Shown: positions 11,934-22,039 of the stretch, in pieces
Numbering within the stretch: position 1 is the stretch's first letter
Layout of the letters: each line of letters begins with the position of its first letter
From: Guadua angustifolia
Lineage: Eukaryota > Streptophyta > Magnoliopsida > Poales > Poaceae
DNA: 64,000 bases
Direction: 5' to 3'
Assembly (NCBI GenBank): GCA_036346375.1
Contig: CM070520.1
Location: 12,535,791-12,599,790, forward strand
Program-made: the position numbers and the translations under genes
The notes under the pieces: model-generated
What the model saw: only the letters and a program-made list of their open reading frames with translations
Databases searched by the model: none
What the model was told of the DNA's origin: nothing

Positions 11934-12855
11934 CTACGGTAGCAAATGGCCGACAGCTCACATCAGTGGTACTGGTGGATAAGAATGAGACTCAGTAGTC
12001 AGTACCACTACCACTGTACGAGAACAGAGAAACTACTGGGGCGTGCGTAGTACTACTATGCAATAATGCACGCTCTGCCAGATGCCCATGTGCTGCGACT
12101 GCAATAAGAGGAGGCTTTGCGTTAGCAGCAAGCAACTAGCCAGCGGTAGGCATTCGTACGAAGGAAGTTGGGAAATGAGAGTGCTGGCAGGGCACGCTAG
12201 GATTGTAGTAACATAGCTGGGGCGTTGCGTACTCGTACTATGCAATAATGCACGCTTTGCCAGATCCCCATTTGCTGCGCCTGGAATGAGAGGAGGCTTT
12301 GCGTTAGCCTCTTCTCAGTTCTCACCCATCTCGCATTCCCGCTTCTGTTGCTTTGTTCCACCCTTCTCCATCTCTAGTAGCTGTGGCGAGTTGAGCTTAA
12401 GAAATAGTTCAACTCTGTTCCGTCAGCTTCTTCTCTTCGGTTAATCTGCGTATGCTCATGTCGCATGCCGTGCTGCAGGCACCATAAGATTTTTATGGAT
12501 CGGTGCTCATTGTTTTCCCTATGATCCTCTAGATCGGTGGCCATGATCAACGCACATGCATGATGCTACTTTCTTTATGTTCTACCACTTCAGTCGAAGT
12601 TATGGCTCATTTCTGACGAACTTCTCGTTTCAAAATTTCTGATGAACTTCATTTTGCACCCCATTTTGCAGCACCAGGATCAGTAGCATGCTCTCAGTGA
12701 TGAACTGATAATACTCTCTGTTCTGTCTATATGTTAGTTTCTCCTCGAAACAGTTAATCTTAGCCTGTTTTGGTCCAGTCAGTCGAGCTCTGAGCCTGTG
12801 ACATTAACAGTGCATTGATCAGCAAAACAAACCGCTTCTGTAAGTTGACTATTTC
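11934..12855 (+). repeat. Coding-less duplicate of the NLR promoter and leader
   Basis: This segment matches the DNA just upstream of the NLR. About 12,240-12,850 aligns with about 17,395-17,997 at high similarity, including shared phrases such as tctctagtagctgtggc and ctgatgaacttcattttgca. The match ends a few bases before the NLR start codon, at gcttctgtaagttga, and no NLR coding sequence follows. Within the copy, a stretch around actatgcaataatgcacgct occurs twice (about 12,054 and 12,238). The part at about 12,140-12,205 is the counterpart of DNA that the hAT-like MITE interrupts in the other copy. It may still hold promoter elements but has no gene to drive. Confidence 0.8.
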
Positions 12856-14556
12856 TGATTCTTATTGCCGATCTTTTTCGTACCACAAGACTCAAGACAT
12901 TTTATTGGAGTATAAGTGAATTGCATATCTTTTTTTTATTAACTTAAGATTTTAGGTGAATTGGCTGGTGCATACAATTTAATATGGTATAAAAACCAAA
13001 AGATCTTAGTTGAAGACTTGGTTTGTATAATTAAAAATAATAATTGTCTATCTTTCCTAATCAGCTAAACCTTTTAGGTGAACTGGTTGGTATATGCAAC
13101 TCAATACATCTAATGCATACATGCTGTGTAAAAAACTATGGTGCACTCTATTGTTGCTAATCTATACACTCACTAAATTAAGTTAATGAAAATATGTACA
13201 GCAAAATTACGTTCAAGTTCTTCTGTCGGTTTTTTAATAAAATAGACTTAAAAAACGGAATTGCGTTTAGGTCCCTCTGCAGTTTATGTTCAGGTCCTCA
13301 TGTTGGTTTTTAGGATAATAGAACTGAGAATAAACAAAATTACGTTTTGGTCCCAAAAAGTTTTTTTGCTGAATTGATCTGAAAAATTACGTTTATGGTC
13401 TTTTACTTGGTTTTCTCGTAGTTTAGACTTATAAGAGATACATTTAGGCGTTTTTAGTAATATTGGATTTTAAAATGGTCCAAATGTTGTCTCATAGGTA
13501 CCTATATAGAATAGTAGATCTATCTCTAACTATAAGCTACGTTAAATAGCGGAGCTATTGCAAACTGTAGTACTTGTAGCTAATATAGTGAAATATTAGC
13601 CTGTAGCTTCGCTTTAGGGCCCAAAAAAGCTATAGCTAGCTTAGAACACTGTTCGAGTATGATTGAAGCATGAACAACAATGATATTATGAACTCAATAA
13701 AAAAAAGATGATAGTAGAACAGGTAAAAGGGAAAGCATAATTCAAATCACATAATCATATCTCCGAAACTGAACTCCAAATGGTATCTGCAACTTGAGGT
13801 CCAAATTCTTCAAACAACTTTCGGTCTCCAATGCAATAGCTTGCGGAGTTCATTTTTCAACTTGAGGTCCAAAACAGTAGCTTTTCATCGTCTATTTGCG
13901 TCTAGCAAAGCATAAGAAAAGTTTAGATGTGAATAACTAAATCTATTCGCACTCAACCTATTAGCAAGAACTGTACTCAGGCCTAACCAAACTGCGGAGT
14001 GAAACTAATCATCTACATATACATATGCATCTGGCCCCACTCTAAAGTTACAATAGAAATATAAAAACTCTAAATATGAGGAATAACTTTCAAGTTCCAA
14101 CAAAGTTACGTAAAAATTGCAAATTTAACTTACCAGCGAGCATTTCAGCATATACTCTCTCTTTAAAGTATCTGGAAGCGCAGAAGCATATGTATCTGGT
14201 CCGACAGTCTCGCGAATATGCTGGCAGTTGACAATTTATGTTCCAGTGAAACCAAGCTTAAGCAATTCAGCGATTGCCTTTTCTTTCAATTTCTGTTGAG
14301 GCTCCCCTTGCATCGTGCTTGTGATCGTGGCTTCACGCTCCACTTCAGTAAAATGACAATGACTTTATGTGCTTGTCACCGGCAGGCAGATCGATCAGAC
14401 AAGGACGGCCTTGTCCTGTCACAATGATCCTTGGCCTCGTCACTTCTGTGTTAGGTATTATTTCTTTCTCATAACAAGCATAATTTTATTCGAGTAGTGT
14501 GTGGTGCTGTGTGCCCACCGATGGAAGTAGATTTGATGGTCATGATAGAAACATTT
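12856..14556. other. Intergenic, no gene recognised
   Basis: The stretch 13,200-13,460 contains imperfect repeats of an acgtttaggtc / cggttttttaa theme (roughly 60-110 bp period). Short open frames such as 14,218-14,427 carry no known motif. Nothing here is a supported gene. Confidence 0.5.
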
Positions 14557-14667
14557 ACACTTGTAGGATCGAAATATACTAATGTAGTAATCAGAGGGGG
14601 TGAATGATTGTGCGGAAGCTAAAATCAAAATTTTGATCTTTTAAACACCCCAATTTAAACTCAAATT

Positions 14668-14886
14668 GCTTGAAGACCAGTTTACAAAGTAAGAAGACCA
14701 GGTTACGAAGTTGGGAGACCACCTCACGCAGTTGGGAGACCAGCAGACCAGTCTGGACGACCAGTAAAGCACTTGGGCGACCAGTTTGGGCACTTGGGCG
14801 AGCAGTAAATCACCTGGGCGACCAGTAGGACACCTGGGCGACCAGTTTGGGCACTTGGGCGAGCAGTAGAGCAGTCTGGGCGAGCA
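14668..14886 (+). repeat. Minisatellite inside the solo LTR (gggcgaccag / gggcgagcag)
   Basis: At least nine imperfect units built on the phrase cttgggcgaccagt run in tandem. They alternate between gacca and gagca variants and between about 20- and 23-bp spacing. Related single units recur at about 15,055-15,105. The array lies entirely within the LTR. Confidence 0.85.
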
Positions 14887-14925
14887 GACCGATATACATT
14901 CACTAAAATATAAATTTCTGAAGAT

Positions 14926-15180
14926 CTAGCCGTTGGATTGACGTGAAATTTTAACTGTAGAAACTAGACTCAATTCCGCAGCTAACACAAAAAGAATCAG
15001 GTTAATCGGATCTACGGATCTAAAGTTATGTCCTTCGCAAGGTGACTGAATCCGGGCGACCACGCGAGCAATCGGGCGAGCAGGACATCAATCTGGGCGA
15101 CCACAAATTACCGAAGATCTAACCGTTGGATTGATGTGAAATTTTAACAGTATAAACTAGATTCAATTACGAATCAAACC
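14926..15180 (+). repeat. Direct repeat of about 62 bp inside the solo LTR
   Basis: A block at about 14,926-14,990 (ctagccgttggattgacgtg then aaattttaac) recurs at about 15,115-15,180 with a few substitutions. Confidence 0.8.
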
Positions 15181-15500
15181 CAATAAGAATCAATCCGATC
15201 GGATCTACGGATCAAAATATATTACCTTCGCAAGATGATACCTGTGCAGAGAACCGAACTCCGTGATGAACTTCGTGACTACTGTGATGAATAAAACTTC
15301 AAGCGATCGATCAACTATGTCGAAGCCAAGAACAAGACACAACCGCAAGAAGTAGCTCTCTGGAAGATTGATTTTTATTTCATTATCTAAAGTACTCCAA
15401 CACAAGAGTACAAATCCTAATACTTGAACGCTCTGGAATAAACAGGGGACACCTCCCCCTATTTATACAGAGCAAACCCTATTTATACAGAGCAAACACA

Positions 15501-15703
15501 CAGAGATTGAATTCAACTCCACTTCCAACATGGAAAGAGTTCGTATCTATCTCAACTTAGCCCAACATGACCAAAAACAACTCTTGCACGCATGCAAGAA
15601 CAGAGAGATTGAATACAACTCCATTTCCAACATGGAAAGAGTTCAGATCTATCTCAACTTGGCCCAACATGGCCAAAACCAAAACTTTGCACGCATGATC
15701 ACC
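15501..15703 (+). repeat. Tandem duplication of about 102 bp inside the solo LTR
   Basis: Two adjacent copies (15,501-15,600 and 15,602-15,703) share agattgaat-caactcca, caacatggaaagagtt and tctatctcaactt. The open frame that crosses them only reflects the duplication. Confidence 0.9.
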
Positions 15704-15920
15704 AACCCTGCTGCACATACGTGACTAACCAAACCTTCATATGCATGTTCTCTAGCCCGAACGTCCCGCATGACATCCTTGACCACCAAGACCTCGATTC
15801 CTCCTCGAACCTAGTCTCGAACCTCGGTTCCTCCATGAACCTAGTTTCGGTCCGTCATCGACCACGTTAAGCCTCGAGCAACACTCGCACATGAAGTAAC
15901 AAACAACGCGTCCAACACAA

Positions 15921-16125
15921 GTCCACGACTTGACTCAAGATTAATCCATGCAACCACTCATACGAGTGCATTGCATTAAGCAAAACCATTATGCTATCCC
16001 CAGCATAATCAAATGAACATTTGATCACAAGTCCACCACTTGCCTCAAAAACAACCCATGCAACCACTCACATGAATGCATTGCATCAAGCAAACTCCAT
16101 CATGCTATCACCAGCATGATAATCA
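15921..16125 (+). repeat. Tandem duplication of about 105 bp inside the solo LTR
   Basis: Two adjacent copies (about 15,921-16,012 and 16,028-16,125) share catgcaaccactca, gcattgcat-aagcaaa and catgctatc-ccagcat with scattered substitutions. Confidence 0.85.
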
Positions 16126-16232
16126 TCTCAACATAGTACATGCACAAGCACCACACATGCCATAATCAAAATCACTTTACAATGCTAATTTCACCATTCA
16201 ACCAATTTTTCATCACATGATCTCACAACACT

Positions 16233-16559
16233 GTACAACGTATATAGCACTTTTTACTCTATGATGGTACTGAAAACATTTTTGTGATGCATTCGAACTA
16301 TGCTGACTTTTTAAAACCTAAATAAACAGTATGCAATATTTGCACCATATATGGCTTGATTTTTTTGTATATAGAGTGTTGTTTTTAAAACCTACACAAT
16401 TGAGAGGCCGCATGATCGTATCCTAACAGAAAAATCAAATATACAGACAAACTTATCTAATGCGTAGCTAATGGGACTGGACGATAACTTTAGCCACTGC
16501 TAATTGCAGCTTGACAACTGGGTCGGCATTCGTACGAAGGAATTTGGGAAATGAGGATG
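16233..16559. other. Flank of the solo LTR and start of the NLR upstream duplication
   Basis: About 16,233-16,487 holds no recognised feature. From about 16,488 the sequence (ggcattcgtacgaaggaa, gggaaatgag) matches 12,150-12,185 of the duplicated NLR 5' region and continues beyond the MITE at 17,186. Confidence 0.6.
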
Positions 16560-16567
16560 CTTGCAGG

Positions 16568-17185
16568 TAGGGGTGCAAACGAAGCGGATAATTTCCGACC
16601 GATCGAAGACCGAATTCGTTTAAAATCTGATTCGAATCCGAAAAAATGATATCCGGTTATATCTGGATTCGATCCGGATTCGAATCTGCCTATCCGAAAA
16701 AATATAGGGTAATATATGGGAAGAGAATTATCCGATCCGTATCCGATCCATATCCGCATATCCGAGATATCCGAAAAATATCAGTGTAAATGAGTGCAAT
16801 AGATATCCGATAAACATAAACATTCTACATCATATAAGTTCATATGTTGATTGGAATTATACTTGGCTGCATATTATTCTTATATAGGGAAGGCAACTAT
16901 TATTGAATTTGAAACACTTATATGTCTCCAAGGTTCTAGTAAAGTTTTGTGTATTTAATATGCGCGACATATATGGTTTTTGCTTTCACGTATTATCCGA
17001 CTAACTATTCAGAATCGAGACTAATCGTATCCGAACGATCGTATTCGCTCCGTATTCGATGAAGTAATCCAGATTCAGATTCGAATCCGCACTATCCGTA
17101 TCCGATTCTATATCCGGAAAAAATTTAGAATAGGATCACGATGTATAAGCGAAATCCGTCCGTATCCGATCCGTTTGCACCCCTA
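16568..17185. mobile_element. hAT-like MITE
   Basis: A 618-bp non-coding element with termini TAGGGGTGCAAACG and CGTTTGCACCCCTA-type inverse repeats (gtttgcacccctac at the right). It is flanked by identical 8-bp duplications CTTGCAGG at 16,560-16,567 and 17,186-17,193, the target size of hAT transposases. The interior is dense in tatccg/cggata motifs on both strands. An empty-site relative exists in the window: at about 12,181-12,205 the sequence runs gagtgctggcagggcacgct without an insertion. The minus-strand open frame over the left end is a by-product of the repeats. Confidence 0.9.
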
Positions 17186-18009
17186 CTTGCAGGGCACGCT
17201 AGGAGACCGGGACTCCATGATAGGGGCAGTTTTATATAATTGCAGTAACATCAAAATCTGAAAGAAACCTATGTAGCAAATGGCCGACAGCTCACATCAG
17301 TCATACTGGTGGATAAGAATGGCACTCAGTCAATACACTCACTGTACGAGAACAGAGAAACTACTGGGGCGTGCGTAGTACTCCTCCTATGCAACAATGC
17401 ATGCTTTGCCAGATCCCCATTTGCTGCGATTGCGACTGCAATAAGAGGAGGCTTTGCGTTAGCAGCAAGTGCTCTTCTCACCCATCCCGCTTCTGTTGCT
17501 TTGTTCCACCCTTCCCCATCTCTAGTAGCTGTGGCAAGCTGAGCTCAAGAAATAGTTCAACTCTGTTCCGTCAGCTTCTTCTCTTCGGTTAATCTGCGTA
17601 TGCTCATGTCGCATGCCGTGCTGCAGGCACCATAAGTTTTTTATGGATCGGTGCTCATTGTTTTCCCTATGATCCTCTAGATCGGTGGCCATGATCAACC
17701 CACATGCATGATGGTACTTTCTTTATGTTCTACCACTTCAGTCGAAGTTATGGCTCATTTCTGACGAACTTCTCGTTTCAAAATTTCTGATGAACTTCAT
17801 TTTGCACCCCATTTTGCAGCACCAGGATCAGCAGTATGCTCTCGGTGATGAACTGATAATACTCTCTGTTCTGTCTATATGTTAGTTTCTCCTCGAAACA
17901 GTTAATCTTAGCCTGTTTTGGTACATTCAGTCGAGCTCAGAGTCTGTGACATTAACAGTGGATTGATCAGCAAAACAAACCGCTTCTGTAAGTTGAGGAG
18001 ACCATAACA
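17186..18009 (+). promoter_or_regulatory. NLR promoter and 5' leader region
   Basis: The 820 bases before the NLR start codon are shared with 11,934-12,855, which shows that they were duplicated as a unit. They hold two open frames (17,309-17,542 and 17,371-17,592) in overlapping frames with no known domain. Conservation between the two copies may reflect recent duplication rather than selection. No single TATA box stands out. The start codon sits in accataacaatggctg, a good plant start context. Confidence 0.5.
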
Positions 18010-18795
18010 ATGGCTGAGTCTGCTGTTCGTGCCGTGGTTGGGAACTTGAGCAAGCTTGCAGTTCAGGAGACAACATTTTTATGTGGAGTCAACCTTGAAG
18101 TGGCGTTCTTGAAAGATGAGCTGAAGCGGTTGCAGTCCTTCCTGAAAGATGCCGACACCAAGTGGAGATCGGGAAATGCAAGTGCTGCAACCTGGGTTAG
18201 CCAGATCAGGGATGCAGCATATGAGGCTGAGAATGTCATCGAAGTAGCAGAGTACATGGAGAAGAGGAACAGGCTGAAAAAGGGCTTCATGGGTTCCATT
18301 TCTAGGTATGCTCGCTTACCAAGTGACTTGATTACCCTTCATAAAGTCGGTGTTGAAATTAAACGTATAAGAAGGAAGATCAGGGACATATCTGAGAGTG
18401 CAAACCGTTTGAAACTTGTTGATCTAGGTGATACTTCAGCAGAGAATGGTCATGTTGAGGATGAATTTAAAGGAGAAAATATTGAAGATGATGTCGTCGT
18501 TGGTTTTGAGAATGAGTACAAACTGATAGTGGGGAAGTTAGTTGACACAGTTGTTGTCTATGTAGAAAAGCTCATGCTTAGTGTTGTCTCTGTAGTTGCC
18601 ATGGGTGGGGCAGGAAAAACTACACTCACAGTTGCTTGGGTGACTGTATCTCAAAAGTTCAAGGGCATTGATTTACTGAAGGATATTATGAAACAAATAA
18701 TGGGGGCCAGAGATGACTCTGGAGAAATTGATCGGATGCAGGAGCATGAGGTTGGGAAGAAGATCCATGATTTTCTATTGCAAACAAGATATTTA

Positions 18796-19087
18796 GGGCC
18801 TGTTTGGTAGAGCTCCCTCTGATTCTGATTCTCTGTTAGAAGTGATTCTCGAGAGAAGTGATTCGTCACGAAAGTGATTCTCTAACTAATCCATAGGATA
18901 AACTCTATGGAGAAACCGACTCTTTGTTGGGAGTGAATCAGAGAAGCAGCTTTTTCAGCTCCCACTCCTAGTTTATTTCGAGAATCACTTCACGGAATCA
19001 CCACAGGAGCAATTCTCGAAAACTGCTTGTTTATGAGCTTCACGATTCACTCCGCAGGCTAGGAGCAGAGCTCTGCCAAACAGGGCC
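18796..19087. mobile_element. Tourist-like MITE inside the NLR NB-ARC exon
   Basis: A 292-bp element with inverted ends GGGCCTGTTTGGTAGAGCTC and its near-inverse GAGCTCTGCCAAACAGGGCC, flanked by TTA at 18,793-18,795 and 19,088-19,090. The interior is built from inverted copies of agtgattctc. It lies in the coding exon just before the kinase-2 (Walker B) strand and brings a stop codon about 15 bases in. Element plus one TTA is 295 bases. The NLR frames on the two sides are offset by exactly that amount, so the insertion is the only frame break at this point, and precise excision would rejoin them. Confidence 0.95.
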
Positions 19088-19835
19088 TTAGTCGTGCTTG
19101 ATGATGTGTGGGAAATAGATACGTGGAAGCAAATAAATAGAAGGGTTAAAGTATTTCCAGATGCAAATAACGGTAGCAGGGTACTGCTAACAACACGAAA
19201 GGAAAATGTTGCAAAACACATCGAAATGCCAAGATATGTTCACGACCTGAAGTTATTGGATGAAGAGAAAAGTTGGGAACTCTTTTGTAGCAAAGCTTTA
19301 CCATCATATAACAGGTCTACGGTATGTAATCTAAATGACTTTGAAGAACTAGGGAGAAAGCTTGCAAAGAAATGTAATGGCTTACCACTTGCACTTTCAG
19401 TTCTGGGGGGTTATCTGTCAAAGAATCTAAACATAGAAGCATGGTCAGATTTGCTTTTGAGTTGGACAACAATGGAAGACGGAAAGATGATGCGAGACAT
19501 ATTAGCTCGCAGTTACAATGACTTGCCAAATCATTATTTGAAATCTTGCTTCCTCTATCTTGCTGCTTTTCCTGAGGATTATGATATACCAGTGCTGGAA
19601 CTTATCAAATTATGGGTAGCAGAACGCTTCATTCCACATACGCCAGAGCATAAACTGGAAAAAACAGCACGTAAGTATGTTACTGAGCTGGCTCAAAGAA
19701 GCTTGGTCCAAGTTGTTGGCAGAAGCAAGGTACTTGAAAGGATTGAAGAAATAAGGATTCATGATATCTTACGTGACTGGTGCATAGATGAAGCAAGACA
19801 ATATGGTTTTCTTAATATTATCGACAAAACTATAG

Positions 19836-19938
19836 GTCAGTCTTCCTCTCCTCTCTTTGTACATAGTTCATTTTTGTTTCAATATATGTCCAAATATTTG
19901 CCTTCTTGCTGACATATGGATGCACTAAAAAAATGCAG
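19836..19938 (+). other. Predicted NLR intron
   Basis: A 103-base segment starting GTCAGT and ending in an A-rich tract plus ATGCAG. Removing it joins the end of the NB-ARC exon (after IIDKTI) to the LRR exon in phase 1. The frames of the two exons agree only if it is spliced. Unspliced, the NB-ARC frame stops at 19,910-19,912. Confidence 0.75.
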
Positions 19939-20390
19939 GCCAAGGTGGTGGATTGTCACCTGATACCATGACATCGTATCGTTATTCATTTCAAAGCTCC
20001 TGTGATGACAATATTTTCCGGGCAGCACCTAATCTCCGAACTCTAGTTGGCTTTGAACTTTCATCATTCTCTCTACCTAAGCTAAGATTCTTGAGAGTTC
20101 TTCACGTAGAATGCTCAATTCTAAATAATTTCACTAGCGTAATTGGTGAGTGCATTCACCTAAGATATCTCAGGTTGAGATGGTGTCAAGGAGTCACTCT
20201 CCCTTCTTCAATTGGACAGCTTCTTTACTTGCAAACTATAGATCTGAGTGACTCCCAATTGGACTCAATCATACCAAACTCTCTATGGGATATCCCTACT
20301 CTAAGGCATGTTTACCTTGATAGTGGATTTTCCGCACCAAGGAGTGTCCAACAAAAGGAGCTCCAAACCTTATATCTACGATTTTGTTCT

Positions 20391-22039
20391 GGGGGGAGAA
20401 GGACTGATGCTCGGATGTCTGCGGATGGAGAAGGGTTGCCGAGGGATCTTTCGTCAAACTCTTCTACGGGCGTCGTTCGGGCTTTTCTGGTTGATTCTCC
20501 GGTATGTTCTGAGGGTAAGTTTGGAGGTAATTTTGTGCCGGTGTCTGGTGTTTCCGATCGAGATGTTCGATCTGTTGATCGAGTTGTTCGATCTCTTGAT
20601 GCTTCACACCGGAAGGTGTTTGAAAAGGGTTTGTGTCTGGGAGTTTCAGCGGATCATAATAAAAGATCTCTCGCTGGTGCTCAATCGACAAAATCCAATT
20701 TTAATTGTTGTGGAGCGAAGATTAGACCTTGGCGCGGTCCTCTTCCTCCTTCCAGAAGGGCTCCAGTGGTAACTCTTGGGGATTTTTGTCCGCCGGGTTT
20801 GCTTCCTTCGGTTGATCGGTCGTCATCTACGATGAATGTCGATTACCTGAAGGAAGGGGTGGCGGCCATTGATGTCGATATTGGGCACCAGCAGTCGGCT
20901 TTGCAAATACAACAGCATTTCCCGTTGTTGTCGGGGTCGTTAATTGCGGATGCCGTTTCAGCATCTGAGTTAAACAAGGAGGAAATTACGTGCTGTCATT
21001 TTTCAAAAGTTGATGGGCCTAATTCAAGCAGGTTGGCTCTGGTCCAACGGGCCAAAGATTACGGCCTAAATCGCATTATGTTTAGAAGACCTATTCCTAG
21101 GGTCAGGGGTTTGGTTTCTTCTGTTGTCTTCCCGTCCCTTGTCGCCGCACGCGTTCCTTCTTACGCAGACATGGCTGCTAGGCCACCGGTGGGTGTGCAG
21201 TGGCGCCCTGCGTCTTCCCAAGTGCGTGGTGAGGCGACGGCGGCGCGCAGGGGAAGGGAGTTTGTTCCACACTATCATCGTGGAAATGTTCCTGGTGGTC
21301 GCGGTGGTGTTTTCGGTGATGGTCGTGGGCGAGGCGATTGGGTTGGCCGGGGTGAGGGACGTGGGCGCGGCGATTGGGCTGGCCGGGGACATCCTTATCC
21401 AGGTCGAGGTATGAACCCTGGTCGTGGTCGCTACTGGTGGTGCGGACCAGAGGATCCTTCCTTGCCGGTCTTCTTCAATGACCGATGTATCGGGATCACC
21501 ATTTGGGTGGCCTGGATGGTGCGGCTCCGGTGAGGGATCAAGATGCTCATATTGATCCTGCAAAGGTGAAGAAGCCTCGGCCTCCATTCTGTTTCCGTTG
21601 TAAATGTGTTGGTCACATTCAAGAGAACTGCACTGAAGACCTTGATTGTTATATTTGCAATAAGCGTAATTCCCATTTAGCTGCAAAATGTCCGATTCTC
21701 AAAATGCCGAAGCCTCTAGTGTCCATGTCTGGATGTGCAAAGAATGAACTGTGTTTTTTCCAAATACCTGAATTTGATTTTAAGCTAGAGGTTCCTGATC
21801 CTGCCCCAACAGCATTGATTTCTGTTTTTGGTGGAAACCTTGATGCTGTTGCTGTTCAGATGGAATTGGCTAAGCTGTCTAGGGTAGAGTGGAATTGGGA
21901 GGCTTTGCGTCATGGAGTGGATGCTTATCTTGTGGTTTTTCCTTCGGAAGAGGAGTTATTACGTATGGCGGATATAGAGTATAAGTTGAAGAGTGGGATT
22001 ACGCTCAAAATCACCAATGGGAATTGAATGGTGATGTGA
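20391..22039 (+). mobile_element. L1-type LINE, 5' part, inserted in the NLR LRR exon
   Basis: LRR similarity ends at about 20,385 and the sequence continues ggggggagaagg, typical of the G-rich 5' start of plant L1 elements. ORF1 follows on the same strand as the NLR. The endonuclease/reverse transcriptase ORF2 and the 3' end are not seen; they would lie in or beyond the assembly gap that begins at 22,040. No target duplication can be checked. The insertion is sense-oriented and removes the C-terminal part of the LRR from the reading frame. Confidence 0.75.
20415..22027 (+). pseudogene. LINE ORF1: Gly/Arg-rich, two CCHC zinc knuckles, DUF4283-like end
   Basis: ORF1 of plant L1 elements binds the element RNA. 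The first ATG of the LINE is at 20,415. The frame runs open to 21,533 and ends in a glycine/arginine-rich tract (GRGRGDW and GRGMNPGRGRY repeats, about 21,290-21,440). A different frame (from 21,485) then carries the knuckles CFRCKCVGHIQENC (CX2CX4HX4C) and CYICNKRNSHLAAKC (one extra spacer residue). A C-terminal region with WNWEALRHGVDAYLVVFPSEE, the pattern of DUF4283-type domains in grass LINEs, follows, and the frame ends at TGA 22,025-22,027. The change of frame at about 21,460-21,530 implies a frameshift, natural or technical. The upstream frame is continuous with the NLR LRR exon, giving a chimeric open frame from 19,953. Confidence 0.7.

Larger units (their letters stand above)
14562..16227 (+). 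mobile_element. Solo LTR, Copia-like (SIRE/Maximus-type start)
   Basis: A 1,666-bp unit begins TGTAGGATC and ends GATCTCACA, short imperfect inverted ends of the TG...CA type. It is flanked by identical 5-bp duplications, ACACT at 14,557-14,561 and ACACT at 16,228-16,232. Shortly after the start it carries cagagggggtgaatg; grass Copia LTRs of the SIRE/Maximus group commonly have an agagggggtgaat phrase here. No internal domain or second LTR is present, so it is best explained as a solo LTR left by recombination between the two LTRs of a full element. A TATA-like ctatttatacagag at about 15,460 and 15,480 suits an LTR promoter. The interior is unusually rich in tandem duplications. Confidence 0.8.
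18010..20390 (+). pseudogene. CC-NB-ARC-LRR resistance gene (RPM1/RPP13-like), disrupted
   Basis: This was an intracellular NLR immune receptor of the coiled-coil class. The N-terminal coiled coil (codons 1 to about 150) carries an EDVID-like segment, AAYEAENVIE. NB-ARC motifs follow: P-loop GGAGKTTL (about 18,608), an RNBS-A relic AWVTVSQKF, kinase-2 VVLDDVW (19,092), RNBS-B GSRVLLTTR, GLPL (about 19,378), RNBS-D CFLYLAAFPEDYD, and IHDILRDW in place of canonical MHD. An intron, 19,836-19,938 (phase 1, GT...AG), precedes the LRR exon, which shows several LxxLxxLxL units. Three lesions break it. About 15-20 residues normally between P-loop and RNBS-A are missing. A MITE at 18,796-19,087 introduces a stop after codon 266. 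A LINE replaces the LRR from about 20,391. A truncated TIR-less product of 266 residues is the longest intact 5' frame. Family assignment is confident; activity as a receptor is very unlikely. Confidence 0.9.

Noticed and set aside
14668..14886. CRISPR-like array
   Set aside because: Repeats with short spacers look superficially similar, but spacers are only about 10 bases and not unique, units vary, and the DNA is plant. It is a minisatellite.
15530..15724. Open frame with two repeats of MERV-IYLNLAQH
   Set aside because: The peptide repeat is produced by a 102-bp tandem duplication in a solo LTR. No promoter, domain or other support exists.
18010..18810. Annotating the 266-codon NLR 5' frame as an intact small gene
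   Set aside because: Its stop is supplied by the MITE and NB-ARC continues in register beyond it, so it is the 5' part of a disrupted gene. A truncated product could still be made.
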